A stretch of DNA of 64,000 nt from Trichosphaerium sp. ATCC 40318 (GCA_038496445.1 JALMLS010000143.1:1-64000), one strand, 5' to 3'. Positions 49,241-62,150 are shown, counted from the stretch's first letter. Made by a program: numbers and translations. Notes: generated by a model not told the origin, from the sequence alone.

Positions 49241-51212
49241 CTAATTGGCCGGAATACCTTGTAAAGGTATATCTTGAGCTCCATTTATTTGTGGTAAAGC
49301 TGAACCAATAGGAACTCCAACAGGTATCTCTTCTGGTGCTGCAGCATGATATGCAGCTGTTCCTGGCGTGTTTACATTTACAACAATTTCACTATCTCCT
49401 TTTGGACGACAAATGTATGCAACCACTACAATTGCAATGATGATACCAATGACAACGAGGATAATGATAAATATAACAAGTATTATACCAACAGAGAGAC
49501 CACTTGGTGCGGTAGCTGCAGCAGCAGTTGGTTCGATTGTAGGCTAAAAATAGAATTAATCACGTGATATTGTTTGATTTTCGTAAAATTTTTCGTAAAT
49601 ACGTACCGCAACTGTTGGAATTATAGAAGCGTTTGTTGGAGCTTCGGTTGGAGTTTCAGTTGGTGATTGGGTTGTTGGTGGTTGAGTTGTTGGTGGTTGA
49701 GTTGTTGGCGGTTGTGTTGTTGGAGCTATTGTAGGTGGTGGAGTCGGTGGGGTGATTGCTACACCAACTACGAAGGTTTGAAATTGCGTATCTGTTGTTG
49801 TCATAAATCCAAGAGTATTGACTGTATCAGTGCCAAGAACAATATCTGCGTCACTATATTGTGTTCCAGAATACAGCGTAATATTATCTGACACTTGTAG
49901 AGAACTAGAAACTTATTAAATTTATAACCAAAAACTTTTTAAATACCTGTCAAGTGTTGCAAGAGTGTAAGATTTTATAGTACCAGTTGTACCATACGCT
50001 AGTACATATCCTAAGGAACTCGAATATGAACAAAACGGACCACCAGTGGTACTAGATGAAGCTGAGAGCTCAACCTCAGGACCGCTGGCACCTCCTCCGC
50101 CGCTTACTTTTTGTGCATTGATTGGATTCCCATTGTACAGAACTAAGAACTCGTTTTGAGTTCCATGTGCTACAACATTAGGGTTTGAATTTGCTCCTGA
50201 TCCAAATGAAAGTTCAATAATATTTGAAGTACCGTCATCACTAGTATGACGTCCTTCGACAAAATTCCTCTCTGTTTTCCATACAACAAAAAAGATCTTG
50301 GCAACTGAACTGTATGCTATTCTAGGATGGGTTGAAAAAGACACAGTGCCTGAAGATAATTGAAATTGTGTTGACACTGAACCATCCGTTGGATCAACAG
50401 TAGCGCCAAATACAAAGATATCTCCTTCTACACCAACACCAGTATCATGAGCAAGCCACACTACCATGTATTTCTTTGTATCACTATTATAAGCCGCTGC
50501 TGGAAACTTCGGAGTTCTGGTTGTACTAGGAGTGATATCAAAAGCTGTTTTTACTGTTGCTCCTTCGCTGTTTAACAAAATAGCTTCAATCTTATCCTAG
50601 AAACAGACCGTTAAGCTCAAGTTTGTACTTGAAAAGATTTTACGAGGGTGATACGTTTTGTGTAACGTAAAAAGGCTTAAGAACAAGATAATAAACACGT
50701 GCATAAAGCGTTTTGTTAAACATACCGCAATAATTGTTTTGTAAACGTATAAATACGATCCTTCGCCATTTCCGACGATCTCAGGGTCAATAATATCTGA
50801 TGCGCCATTTACGTCTAAAGAAAATGTATCTTTCACTATCGTTCCATTGCTCGCGTAAATTCTGGCTTGGTATAACCTATGTATTGCGTTGTAAGACATC
50901 GCGAAGGGATTCAGCAGTGTTAGACTCACGGATTTGCAATAAATTCTCCAGAAACCACCCACGTGACCAAGTATCTATCATTGACGCCGTCATAAGCAAG
51001 CCCTGGGTTATTAGCACCTGAATAATCTCCGAAGGCTTCTGTAACGTTTAAAAGCTGTATATTTCCAAAAGCAAGCCCAAGTGTTATTGTGTACACGAGA
51101 AGGATGTATGATATAACGATTAGCCTACTAGGTAGTTAAAACGATATTACCTATCTTTGTCGGAGATTCTAAAATATACACTGCTTGTAAACAAGTACCT
51201 TGTTGATGTCAT
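49241..51212 (-). CDS. Type I membrane surface protein with PT-rich stalk
   Basis: ATG at 51212 (MTSTR) joined across an intron to a signal segment (LIVISYILLVYTITLGLAFG). The ectodomain repeats the pattern NPGLAYDGVNDRYLVTWV, PKFPAAAYNSDTKKYMVVW, HPRIAYSSVAKIFFVVW and NPNVVAHGTQNEFLVLYN, that is, 6-7-strand propeller-like units of about 50-60 residues. A PTTQPPTTQPPTTQ stalk, a transmembrane helix (GIILVIFIIILVVIGIIIAI) and a short cytoplasmic tail starting YICRPKGD complete it. The plan resembles the neighbouring plus-strand gene, though the two are not obviously homologous. A decayed copy of the tail lies upstream at 51385-51720. Confidence 0.65.
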
Positions 51213-51384
51213 GGCGCTCAGTTTTTATTGTTGCCTCTGAAAGTAAGGCTATAAATTCAATCACAACTATACTTAATCAAAATACCTTTACTTATTATCG
51301 TACTTTTTGAAAGGAAATGAACGGAGTGATGATAAAATATACAACATAAAAACTCAGTCAACCCAAACTAGTGCAACAAATACC

Positions 51385-51720
51385 TTAACTGCGTGTGAGG
51401 CAGCTCTGTAGTATCTGTCTTTTAAATATGTTCTGATATAGGTTACACAGGAATGCTTTGAAAGGGAACACTTCATTTCTTCTGCGTATTTTTGAACTAA
51501 TAGATACACCAACAATTATTTTGTCTGGTGCGCGGCATTCCTGGTGTGTTTCATTTACACTAATTTCATAATCTCCTTTTGGACGGCAAATATATGCAAC
51601 CACTATTGCAATGATGATAACACAATGACACTAGGATACTAACTACAATGAAAAGTATGCCGACAAAGAAACCACTTGGTGCTACAACACTAGGCCTGAG
51701 TACAAACTAAAACAGATGTA
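51385..51720 (-). pseudogene. Decayed duplicate of the neighbouring membrane-anchor exon
   Basis: Minus-strand sequence equivalent to the transmembrane and tail exon of the 49241-51212 gene: APSG then a hydrophobic run, then VAYICRPKGDYEI. At DNA level CCAAAAGGAGAT and GGTTGCATA are shared. The hydrophobic part is frameshifted relative to the tail (bases missing near 51610-51640), and there is no signal peptide or ectodomain. A remnant of a tandem duplication. Confidence 0.65.
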
Positions 51721-51924
51721 ATTTTTTACTCTGTTTAATAGTTCTGCAATGGCTGGTGTACTTCCTTATGGCAACTTACGTGATAAAATAGGTACAAAGA
51801 CAAATTTGACTATGCTTACACTGGCAAGGGAGAGTACACAGGCGAACAGAAACAAAGGTGAATTCAAAGATTCAGTGTAAATGCTGTTTTATTCAATGCA
51901 ACATCTACCACATTGTGCTTACTG

Positions 51925-53538
51925 TCATACCTTGTTTTGTGTGTTAAGAAAATAGGCAAAACTAATAGTCCTCCAGTCTATAGCATGTGCCATTGCTTTT
52001 TTACATTTGTGACTGACGAAATTACAGCCTGTTAGCTTAATCCAATGAACACCAACTAACGCCTTAACACCTTTATCTGTAACATTAGTATTCGAAAGAT
52101 CAATTGTATGAACGCCAACCAATGGTTTAACACCTCTGTCACTGATACAACTGTTAACACGAATCTTGTGTACTCCTGCCAAGGTTGCAACACCTTTATC
52201 TGTTACACTAGTACCCTTGAGATCAATTGTATGAACACCTGCTAATGCCATTACGCCTATGTCTCCCACCTTGGTCCCTTCAAGCACAATTGTATGAACA
52301 CCTCCTAAAGCTTTTATTCCTCTATTTGTCACTCTACTGCAAAAGCCTAGATTAATTGTATGAACTCCTGCTAATGCTTGGACACCTTTGTCTCCAACTT
52401 GGGTACTATATAGATCAATAATATGAACTCCTGCTAATGCTATAACACCCTGGTCTCCCACTTTAATGCGTCTAAGGTTGATTGTATGAACTCCTGCTAG
52501 AGCTTTAACACCCTTGTATCGCACCACAGTCCCTTCAAGCTGTATTGTATGAACACCTCCTAATACTTTTATCCCTTCATCTCCGACATCAGTATTTTTG
52601 AGATTAATTGTGTGAACTCCTGCTAACTCCTTTACACCGTAATCAGTTACGTTTGACATATGCAAATCAATTGTGTGAACTCCAGCCAAAGATTTTACGC
52701 CTTCATCTGTTATTCTATGACAATTTGCAAGATTAATCTTATGAACTCCTGCCAATGCTTTGATGCCTTCATCAGTTATTCTATGACAATTTGCAAGATT
52801 AATCTTATGAACTCCTGCTAATGCTTTGATGCCTTCATCTCCTACTTTAGTGGCAGCAAGATTAATTGTGTGTACACCTGCTAACTCCTTTACACCTTCA
52901 TTTCCTACTTGAGAACCAAATAGATCAATCGTATGTACTCCAGCTAATGCTGACATAGCTTGATTTGCTACTTTTTGCTTTACTGTACAAATCCCTGACT
53001 TTTCAAAATCTCCAATAATCCCAACTTTTGGGAGGTTAACAGTGTGAGATGTTGATAGCCATTTCATGCCCTTTATTGGTAAATGACATTCATCTAGTGT
53101 GATTGTGTGAAGACTAGATAGCTGTTCAAGGTGTTTTTCTTGAACAACAACGTTGTTTAAGGCAATCCCATAACTAATATTAAGTTTGGAAAAATCCAAA
53201 TTCTTCACGCAATTCTTTACGTCTGTTGAAAGATTAAGAATATACACATTCTGGAGATATCTTATCATATCTTTTTGTTTAAAGTCACGGTATGTTATCA
53301 CAATCTCATGTTTTCTTATAACTTGTGGTAAAGTCTTGAAAAGTCTTTTGAGTTTTTTTTTTGAGTCTATTATCACTTTTTTTGTTTCGACATGAAAGAA
53401 TCCAAAGTTTATCGCTATTTGTTCTAGATATTTCGATGTATGCGCTATAGACTCTATATCTACGAAAGAAAGGCTTTGGAGTATGATAACCAGGATTTCA
53501 ACGGGAACTTCATCAAAGAATGCTGTGTCTTGGTCCAT
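51925..53538 (-). CDS. F-box protein with 15 leucine-rich repeats, intronless
   Basis: A single 537-codon frame. The first 45 residues are an F-box (DEVPVEILVIILQSLSFVDIESIAHTSKYL). After a spacer come 15 consecutive repeats of 23-24 residues with the core ALAGVHTIDL....VTDEGVK, an LRR form built around GVHTI. Repeats are very uniform and two adjacent ones are nearly identical (see the repeat at 52709). It likely acts as an SCF ubiquitin-ligase adaptor with a horseshoe-shaped recognition surface. This LRR wording is also met in proteins of amoebal giant viruses. It is the intact relative of the broken gene at 28490-29358. Confidence 0.85.
   Translation of the reverse strand: MDQDTAFFDEVPVEILVIILQSLSFVDIESIAHTSKYLEQIAINFGFFHVETKKVIIDSKKKLKRLFKTLPQVIRKHEIVITYRDFKQKDMIRYLQNVYILNLSTDVKNCVKNLDFSKLNISYGIALNNVVVQEKHLEQLSSLHTITLDECHLPIKGMKWLSTSHTVNLPKVGIIGDFEKSGICTVKQKVANQAMSALAGVHTIDLFGSQVGNEGVKELAGVHTINLAATKVGDEGIKALAGVHKINLANCHRITDEGIKALAGVHKINLANCHRITDEGVKSLAGVHTIDLHMSNVTDYGVKELAGVHTINLKNTDVGDEGIKVLGGVHTIQLEGTVVRYKGVKALAGVHTINLRRIKVGDQGVIALAGVHIIDLYSTQVGDKGVQALAGVHTINLGFCSRVTNRGIKALGGVHTIVLEGTKVGDIGVMALAGVHTIDLKGTSVTDKGVATLAGVHKIRVNSCISDRGVKPLVGVHTIDLSNTNVTDKGVKALVGVHWIKLTGCNFVSHKCKKAMAHAIDWRTISFAYFLNTQNKV
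52709..52822 (-). repeat. Recently duplicated LRR unit
   Basis: TGTTATTCTATGACAATTTG and the following 25 or so bases occur twice, 67-72 nt apart, encoding two adjacent KINLANCHRITDEG units. The identity at DNA level points to recent repeat gain. Confidence 0.8.
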
Positions 53539-54140
53539 TGTTTAAGTATCTAAAAAAGTGGGAAGCGTGCTCAATATTAACAATAGTTAGTTTTCATGTA
53601 ACAAACATGACTTTTAATGACTTTTCAAGGGTAATCGCAGGCTCAAGTGTTGTCGGTGTGTCATAGGTTCAAGTGTTGTAGGAGGTTACGATAATGATTG
53701 AACATGATGTACATTTCAAGCTGGCGTTTGAACACAGAGGACCAACCAACGAAATGACCGTCAACATACAAGCAGTCGCTACAATTGCAAGCAGATAAAA
53801 TCCACGTGGTGGAAACTTAGCTTTCTAACAATGGTGTGTACCACAATTAATAAACCTGAGTACAAATCTACCGCTACTCACAATTTTGTAATGTAGGTAG
53901 AAAGACTCTTAGTGCCCTGTTCATTGATACTATCCGTTCTAAACAAAGTTGATTTTTTTCAAAACGAATTTCCAGTTTTGTAGTTGCGATCGTGCTATGT
54001 AAACCACACACTCGCTCTGCACTTCAGCCTCAAGGACATATTTTTTCCTTTCCCCCCAAGACTGTCTATGTTGCTTCTTGGCGGTCAACGGACTAGTCTA
54101 ACAGAAATCGTAACGTAAGAGTGTTTTTATTCTCTTTAAG
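53539..54140. other. Intergenic, possible decayed membrane-anchor remnant
   Basis: On the minus strand near 53700-53830 a short frame reads PRGFYLLAIVATACML, a lone transmembrane-like stretch with no supporting exons. It may be another decayed surface-protein tail. Nothing else seen. Confidence 0.25.
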
Positions 54141-57100
54141 TTATGGGTTTGCCTTTCGATCTTCTGCGTACATATTGAAGGGTAGCACCTTTCTTTTAAC
54201 AGATGGTACTAGCATCACAATCATAATAGCAACCACAACAACAAGGAATACAGATATCGTGACAACAGAAATACCAATGATTGCTCCTGTTGATAGTTTT
54301 GATCCATCATCTTCCGTCGTTTCAGAGCACGTGGAAAGTGATGAGAATATTCTCATTAAAGTTGAATCATCTTGAATGTTTTTAATGGACAGCAATACAC
54401 AGTAACACGTACCATTTAGAGTGGTACACTTGGTGTTGATTATCGCTGTATCACCAATGGTTATGTTGCAATTCAAAGATCGAATTTCAAAAATATCAGA
54501 GGATTGTTTTGATTCGCTTGTGATTGTTATATTTCCATTCAAATTAACGCACCCGTGAACTATCATATTATTTTCACTGCTGGACTGAAGCAAAGTTCCA
54601 GTGGGTAAAGAGAAATCTCCTAAGAAACGTTATGTTTGTAAAAAATATCTCTTAGATACCTTCAATAACAATATTGTTCGCAACTACTAGACTATCTTCA
54701 ACGGTAACATCATTGGGTATTGTAATAGGAAGGTTTAAGCACATTACAGTACAATCGATGCCCACAATTGTTGAGCATGTACTTAGTGACTCATCGCAGA
54801 AATAATTATCTGCAAACATAGAACTATTATATTCTGTTAACTTGCTGTTTTAAACATACTTACCAATCACTGTCATTTGTCCTAAAGTTCTCTGCTGGAC
54901 ACCAAAATTTATTTCCACTGACACCCCTGTGCAAACAACATGTCATTAAATGAAAGAAACTAAAATGACTCACAGGCTGTTGATAGCTTCAAGGTATCCA
55001 GGTAATGGTCCATACAATTCATTGTTTGATAGATCGCTTTAACAACATAAGATGGATGATGTGAAGTGACACGTACAGCTTCGTTATATGATCTATATTG
55101 GTAATACGTGGTAGTTCTCCAGATAAAGAATTATTTCTCAAATTCAAATCTTCTACATTGAGTTGTAATAACCAAGCAGGAATAGATCCAGAAAAATTAT
55201 TCCGCATCAAATCTCTGTTTTTAATTGTTAGTACTCTAACTACACTGAAGTTACATACATTCTGGTATAATTTTTGTTCACGTTTCTGAAGTCTGGCAAT
55301 GGTCCAGAGAATTTATTGCCTCTCAACATCCTATTACACTCATCAGCGAAAAATGTACTAAAAGCAAAAGTACATTGTATGAGTGTGTCCGTTTATCAGA
55401 TGCTCAAGTCCACCAGTCAAATTATTATGAGCCAAGAACCTTTTGAACGTGTGTAAATTATAACATTAACTCTCTGATATAAACTACAACGTACACAGTA
55501 CTATAGTTTCCTATTACAGGTGGAATATCGCCACTGAGATTATTTTCTGGGATATGACTAAACAAAACATTTAGTTTGATGATGTTACAGAGTTAAACAT
55601 TACATTGCTATGTGATTTACATCTGGTATAGCAGCGTTTGGAAGGGCACCTGAGAATGAATTGTTCTTCAAAACCCTACACAATAGTCTTAAGTTTGTAG
55701 TATTTTACAGTGCTTCAATCGTACAAGAATGAGAATTTGTATATCCAATTAGGAAGATTGCCATCCAAGTTATTAAACGAAAGATCTCTTTAATGTGTTC
55801 CATTAGAGTACTTATACTCGCAACACAACGTACAAACGAGTCAAATTTTTCATATCTCCAAGAAAGTCCGGTAGCGGTCCGTCTAAATTACAATCGATAA
55901 GATCCCTAAAACACAACTCAGAGGTTTTTTACATCCAACGAACAAGCGTACAAAACCTTTAGATTTGTCAGATTGGCAAAGTGAGGAGGTATTCTACGTA
56001 AGTCTAGATGAGATAATTTCCTATCAAGAGGAGTAAGATACCAATAAAATATTCAAGGAGTTGTACAAAGTACGAAGGGCATTGAAAGTTGATGCGTGTA
56101 TTCGAGATATATTCAAGATTAATGCCTTAGCACCTGTTAAGTCCCTTGATAAATAAATTAAAGTGAATCAAACTGTTAAAGTGTTTAGTACAAATTCACT
56201 AATCCTGCGTCATAGATAGGTGCCGGTATAGTTCCTTCAATAAATGTATTTTTAAGAAACCTATGTACAAGGTGAGACAAAGAAAAGTCAAAATAATGAC
56301 TCACAGTCCTTGCAAATCGGAGGAGCTAGATACGTCAGGGATTTTGCCAGAAATTCCAGTATTTGATAGATCACTTAAGTACAATAAGTGTGAGGATGTT
56401 TACAGGAAGCTTACAGGGCTTCAAGTGAACCAGACAGCAGATTTGAAGGTATTGTACCAGTTAAATTTTGATGGTTTAGTATTTTCCTATGTGAGCATTA
56501 GAGGAGAAACAGTTTTTCATCATACAATTTCGTTAAGTTCGCAAGGTTAGCAATCGTTTGTGGGATAGATCCTGATAACTTTGAGTTTGAATTGCCTTCA
56601 ATATATCTAGTTGGTTGCGTTAAAAGAATTTAGTGAGGTCCGTAAATAGTCATACATTTCGTCCAAGTTACTCATTTTGTTAATGCAAGCTGGGATTTGT
56701 CCAGAAATACTAATTTTCAATTCTCTATGCATTTCGCTGTCAGTAATTTTTGTTGTTGTACATAGACGCACAAAAACACAAGTAATACAAGCTCACATAT
56801 ATCGTTTGTAAACGATCCTGATATCTCGCTACCCTCAAGCTTCCTTCGAAAGTGGAAAACTAAGCAAAAAAAAAAAAAAGAATTACAGTTCGAGAAGATT
56901 TCGTAAGTTTCCAGGTTTGAACAACCACGTGACTTTATCGCTTTTGATTTCCCTAAATAATTGTATCGTTTAGTACTTTTACTACAGTCAATCGTGTAAT
57001 TTCGTACAACTTCGTCAGCGTTTGGTTTAGACCGTCAAACGCGTTTGCAGGTAAGTTCAAATGTTTTGTAATATGTTCTAGACTCCTAACAAATTACAGT

Positions 57101-57339
57101 TAACTAAAATTTGCGTTCTATCTTTTACAATTCTACTATAGCGTCATTTTGATTGCATGTCACTTCACTGTGGTTACAAGGCTAAAAATGAAAAGGGTCA
57201 CGTGTTTTGGAACGGTAATCCATTTACGTACCGTAAAATTAGGCTCGTCAGCGTATGCTTCCGTCAGTAGCCTTTCAAATACGCTTTGAGCAAAAGTACA
57301 AGTACAAATCAATAACAGAATAATTACTGGTAGCCGCAT
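54141..57339 (-). CDS. LRR type I membrane protein A
   Basis: Signal peptide MRLPVIILLLICTCTFAQ with the ATG at 57339, then an N-terminal cap (PCNHSEVTCN). A series of plant-type leucine-rich repeats follows, mostly one per small exon with GTAC-type introns between (for example NNFSGSIPAWLLQLNVEDL, NNSLSGELP). After the repeats comes a Cys-containing membrane-proximal domain (GCVNLNGNITITSES, LNCNITIGDTAIIN), then FSSLSTCSETTEDDGS, a transmembrane helix (IIGISVVTISVFLVVVVAIMIV) and a short tail (KRKVLPFNMYAEDRK). There is no kinase, so it would need a partner to signal. First of three tandem paralogues. Confidence 0.75.
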
Positions 57340-57423
57340 TTTTACTTCCAGCTAATTACTATTGGATTTATTGGGTATATGTACAAGTTGATGCAGCAGT
57401 ACAAGGACATTGGGTATTTCAAT

Positions 57424-60400
57424 CTAAGGCTTTTTGCATGCATTGTATTTAGATTGAGATATTGTTAGCCTTCGATCTTTTTCAAACATATTAAAAGGCA
57501 TAACCTTTCTTTTACATGATGGTACAAGCATCACAATCATAATAACAATCACAACAACTAATATAACTATAGAAACGACAGAAATACCAATGATTACTCC
57601 TGTTGATAGTCCTGATCCATCATCTTCCGTCGTTTCGGAGCACGTGGAAAGTGATGAGAATATTCGAATGAAAGTTGAATCATCTTGAGTGTTGTTAACG
57701 AACAGCAAAAGGCAATACCACGTACCATTTACTGTGGTACACTTAGCATCGATTGACGCTGTATCACCAACAGTTATGTTGCAATTCAGAGATAGAATTT
57801 TAAAAACATCATATTGAGACTTTTTAGCTTCATTTGTGATGGATATCTCTCCGTCTATATTCACACATCCCCGAACTGTAATGTTTAGTCCCGGTGTGTA
57901 CTTGAGAGAAGTTCCTGATGGTAAACTAAAATCACCTAGACTGTGTTAGTTAAATAAAACTTCTTTGATTTGCTATACCATCGACTGTAATATTGTTAGT
58001 AAGCACTAGCTCATCCATGACAGTAACATTATTGGGTATTACAACAGGAACGTTTAAACATACTCCGAGGCAATCTGATGGCCCTAACTTCGAACAGATG
58101 GTTGAATCCTCACAGAAGTAATTGCCCTTAAACTTTGAACTATCGTTTTGTAAGGTAGATTTGTAAAAACTAAAAAGTACCAATCATTTATGGAGAACTC
58201 TTCTGTTGGGCACCAAAATCTATTGTTACCGACATCCCTAAAATATACTTGTGAGCGCAGAGAAAGAAGCCTTAGTGTGACTCACAGATCATTGATGGTG
58301 TTGAGGTATCCAGGTAATGGTCCATACAATTCATTGTTTGATAAATCGCTTTAACAACATAAGATGGATGATGTGAAGTGACACGTACAGCTTCTTTATA
58401 TGAGAAATATTGGTATTACGCGGAAGTTCTCCTGATAAAGAATTATTGCTTAAATCCAAGTCTCCTACTTTGAGTTGTAATAACGAAGCAGGAATAGATC
58501 CAGAAAAATCATTATTGCTCAACTCTCTAATACGAGTTAGCAACTGACTAGAACCCAGTTACCAAAATTCATACATTTCCTTATACGATTTGTTTCCATT
58601 TGTAAAATCTGGTAAGGGTCCAGAGAACTTGTTGCCTGACAGTTGCCTATTAAAATAAGTATGTGCTTATAACCAGTTTTTTGTACATTTTTTTTGTTAT
58701 TCCATTTATTAGATTCTCGAGTCCACTGGAGAAGTTGTTATCTCTTAATAACCTAATTTACCATTAACTTACTAAGGTACATTCTTTGTGTGTACACTGA
58801 TTTATAGCTTCCTAGTATAGGTGGAATGTACCCTTCAAGACTGTTGTTTGAAAGGTGACTAGAACAATTGGTTAGCTGTTGCAACATAGGCGCCTTACAT
58901 TGCGTTGTGTATATCTATGGATCCAGTATCATTAGCTCTAGTAACAAGCGGGAGCTGTCCAAAGAAAAGATTATTGTCCAACTTTCTAATAGTAATCATG
59001 AGTACAGTATGGTTTCAAGTGAATTCTTGCAAAGAAATACAAGATACGCACATGAATTTTTTTGTGTAAATCCACTCTGGAAGTATTCCACTCAATCTAT
59101 TATCAAACAATTCTCTGTGGCGATCGTAAGAAAAAAAATCGTTCTGTTCAACGTACAAATGAGTCAAATTTTCCATATCTCCAAGAAAGTCCGGAAGTGG
59201 TCCCTCTAAATTACAATCGATAAGATCCCTAAAACACAACTCAGAGGTTTTTTTCATCCAACAAACAAGCGTACAGAAACTTTAGACTTGTTAGATTGGC
59301 AAAGTGAGGAGGTATTCTACCGTTCTCAACACCAGACAATTGTCTACTTGTATTAGTGCGGATGAGACCAACGAATAGCTGTACAAAGTATGGAGATTCT
59401 CAAAAGCTGGTGCGTCTATCAGCGTTAAGTTTAAACTGTTTGAGAGCCCTGATGATCCTCGGAGATTGCTGCATAGCCAAGTGTCAAAACGTATCACGTG
59501 TTTCAAATTAATCGTACAGAACAAACAAATCGTTGGTGTATAGTCCTTCTGGTATAGGTCCTCCCATATCCGGATTAAACGAGAGACTCCTATTCGGCTA
59601 TAAAAATAACATAGAAGACATAGACGACATACAGTGTATGTAATGTGGAAGCAACTGGTATCTCAGGAATTGTGCCATCGATTTTTGTGCCATCCAATTC
59701 ACTAGTAGAAATAAGACAATACATCATATGTGAGGTAATCTATTGTCAACGTACAATCGTTCTAATTTATCAAGCTGAATAAATATGTCTTGAGGTATTG
59801 TCCCAGTTAGTTGACTTTGTTCTTGTATGCTACTATCATGACTTGTGAGTGGTTTAAAACATTACTGGATGCGTTACAATGACGTAAGGTTTCTAAGTCG
59901 AGTTATTGAGCTTGGAATGACTCCGGTTAAGCCAGCTTCTTCTAATCCCGAAGGTTGATTTATAAAACTATCTGTTGTAAGATAAAGAAAAGGAACGATC
60001 GTAGTAGTTCAATCGTACAGTGTCTCCAGGCTAGTCATGTTTCCAATACACTCCGGAATTTGTCCTGAAATATTCATCACCAAAGTTCTTTGTGTCGTTA
60101 GTCGATGCAACCTGAAAGTGACTTACAAATGCACTAATGAATCCATTGCACATATATCTTGTGGTATAGATCCAGATATCTTTTGTCCATTCAGTTCTCT
60201 AGAAGAGTCTCAAAAAAATGTAAAAAAACAAAGTACATACAGTGTTTGTAGTTGTCGTAGGTTTTGGAAGGTTCCAGGCTCGAACGACCAGGTAACCAAG
60301 TCGCTGTTTATTGTCCTTGCAAAGTGTTAATTTCGAGAAGATTGAAAATAACGTACAAAACTTCCAAAGTAGTATTCAACTCGTCAAACGCGTTTGCGAG

Positions 60401-60686
60401 AATCTCTAAAGGCTGTTGGATACTTTCTAGGTGCCTAAGAATTTCGGTTAAACTAAACTAGATTCCTTCCCTTTGTACAATTCCATTATAGCGTCACTGG
60501 GATCGCATATCACAATACTACGGCTACATGGCTAAAAAAACGTATCAATTTTTTGGGAGGGTATTTCCGGCGGCGTACGCTAATATTAGGCTCATCTGGA
60601 TACAGTTTCATTAAAAGGCTTTCTAATAAGCTTTGAGCATAAGTAGAACAACAAATAACAAACAACACAATAATTATTGCTTTCAT
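57424..60686 (-). CDS. LRR type I membrane protein B
   Basis: Paralogue of the gene at 54141-57339 with the same plan: signal peptide MKAIIIVLFVICCSTYAQ (ATG at 60686), small LRR exons (NDFSGSIPASLLQLKVGDL, NNSLSGELPRN), the domain with LNCNITVGDTASID, the membrane-proximal SLSTCSETTEDDG, a transmembrane helix and the tail KRKVMPFNMFEKDRR. Only about 85 bp separate its stop from the start of copy A. Some segments, introns included, are nearly identical to copies A and C. I did not resolve every exon; some LRR exons near 58600-60000 may be damaged. Confidence 0.72.
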
Positions 60687-60739
60687 TTCCACCGATACAA
60701 TAATAAGCGATGCTGCCTTGCTCCCCCTCTACTATCTGT

Positions 60740-62150
60740 GAAATAACGCCCTTTCAATTTAAGGAAACGCCCAATGAGGATGATGAGCAACCACTTAATC
60801 ACTCCTGGTCAAAGGTTTGAAAAAAAAAAACTCCGGCCCATCGAGTCGTCATCAAAAAAGTCAACTTTTGTAAACCCAAAAATTGTGGATTTCACAATAA
60901 AGAATACGTAACTCCCCAATGTCGCAACAACGCCGTGGCTTTTCCAAGAGTTATGACAAACGCCCAAAGGAGCGCGTGTTGAAACGGTCAAACAGAGAAT
61001 CCATACAGTATGTACTTCATAACATCTGCGATACTGGCAACTAGTATTTCTTTGGGCTCCGATTTTGACAGCAGCATTGAAGCCTTACGGATTTACCTAT
61101 GTTGACTATCCCGTGTTAGACGTTTGGACTAAACTTTAAAAGCAACGTAACATTATTGGTATTGGAAAAGCCAAGACCCAATGGCATTTTTCACCTTCAA
61201 GTGGCATAATAAGATTGTTGAAAACTTGTTATTCACAAGCATATATGAACAACATCACACTGACCAAAAAATGGGATCACTACCCATATGACGAACTTCT
61301 CTGGCATAGTGATATGGCATGGGTTTATTGGAATACAGAATATTCACACATTGTGGAGCACAGGTGAAGCATAAATTTTATTTACTGGAAACAGGTTTGT
61401 TGCAACTTAATCACTACTTCAACATCTCTGCCAAAATGAAATTTGATGCTAACAGGGTACATTCATTTCTAGTGATTGTCTTGCGCCACATGGTACCAGG
61501 TTATTTCACTTGTGCTGATGAAATCTGTATTCCATCATAATATTTCAATTGCCATATCAAAACTCACAACACTAGAAACCATACGCATGGGCCATAGAAT
61601 TGAAGTGTCTCCATGATTCGAACTAGACATCTGATTGACTTATCAATGCTTTGTATAGCCTCATCTCACACCAAAAGTCCTTCTTTCATGTGCAAAATGG
61701 TCGAAAACAATTGGAAGGTGCCATTTTTACATGTGACTCTAATTTTTGTTCAGTCATGGATCTCAACAAGCCGGGGGAATTTGACTTAGACGCTACTTCA
61801 TCATGTAATACCAACCACTGTCAGTGGCCTTGAAGCAATCACTTGCAAAAAAAGTGCCTGTGATACACAAGATTGGCACCATTGGACAAAACTGTTGTTG
61901 TTGCAACAAATAACAATGAAATCGTAAAGTTGGACACTCTCTACTGTGTATGATGACAGTTCATTTGACAGTAGCAATAAAAGGTATGTTCAAAATAAAA
62001 ATGATCACACTACAAGGGAAATAGTGATCAATTTGGCCAGCTGGTCAAGTCCTATTGTACAGATAGGCGGTTCAAAAATGGAACATGACACTTCTTGTTG
62101 GTTGGTTTTACTACACCCTCAACTGCTTTATTCTGTATAAGTGTGGAGCC
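60740..62150 (+). mobile_element. Decayed piggyBac-like DNA transposon
   Basis: Plus-strand fragments in shifting frames recall a piggyBac-type transposase: an acidic start (NEDDEQPLNHSWS), FFTFKWHNKIVENLL, LNHYFNISAKMKFD, then PGYFTCADEICIPS (like the W.PG...VDE...P segment carrying the first catalytic Asp), a THN..HTHGP block, KTVVVATNNNEIVKLDT and a late GGSKMEHD/KWN block. Several stops and frameshifts make it non-functional. Termini were not identified. It separates LRR copies B and C. Confidence 0.45.

Noticed and set aside
49667-49891. Plus-strand frame rich in Trp and Cys
   Set aside because: Antisense of the PPTTQ stalk repeat; the composition is an artefact.
61600-61680. TTCGAA-containing segment resembling a tRNA T-arm
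   Set aside because: No matching acceptor stem, D-arm or anticodon stem on either strand; lies inside the transposon relic.
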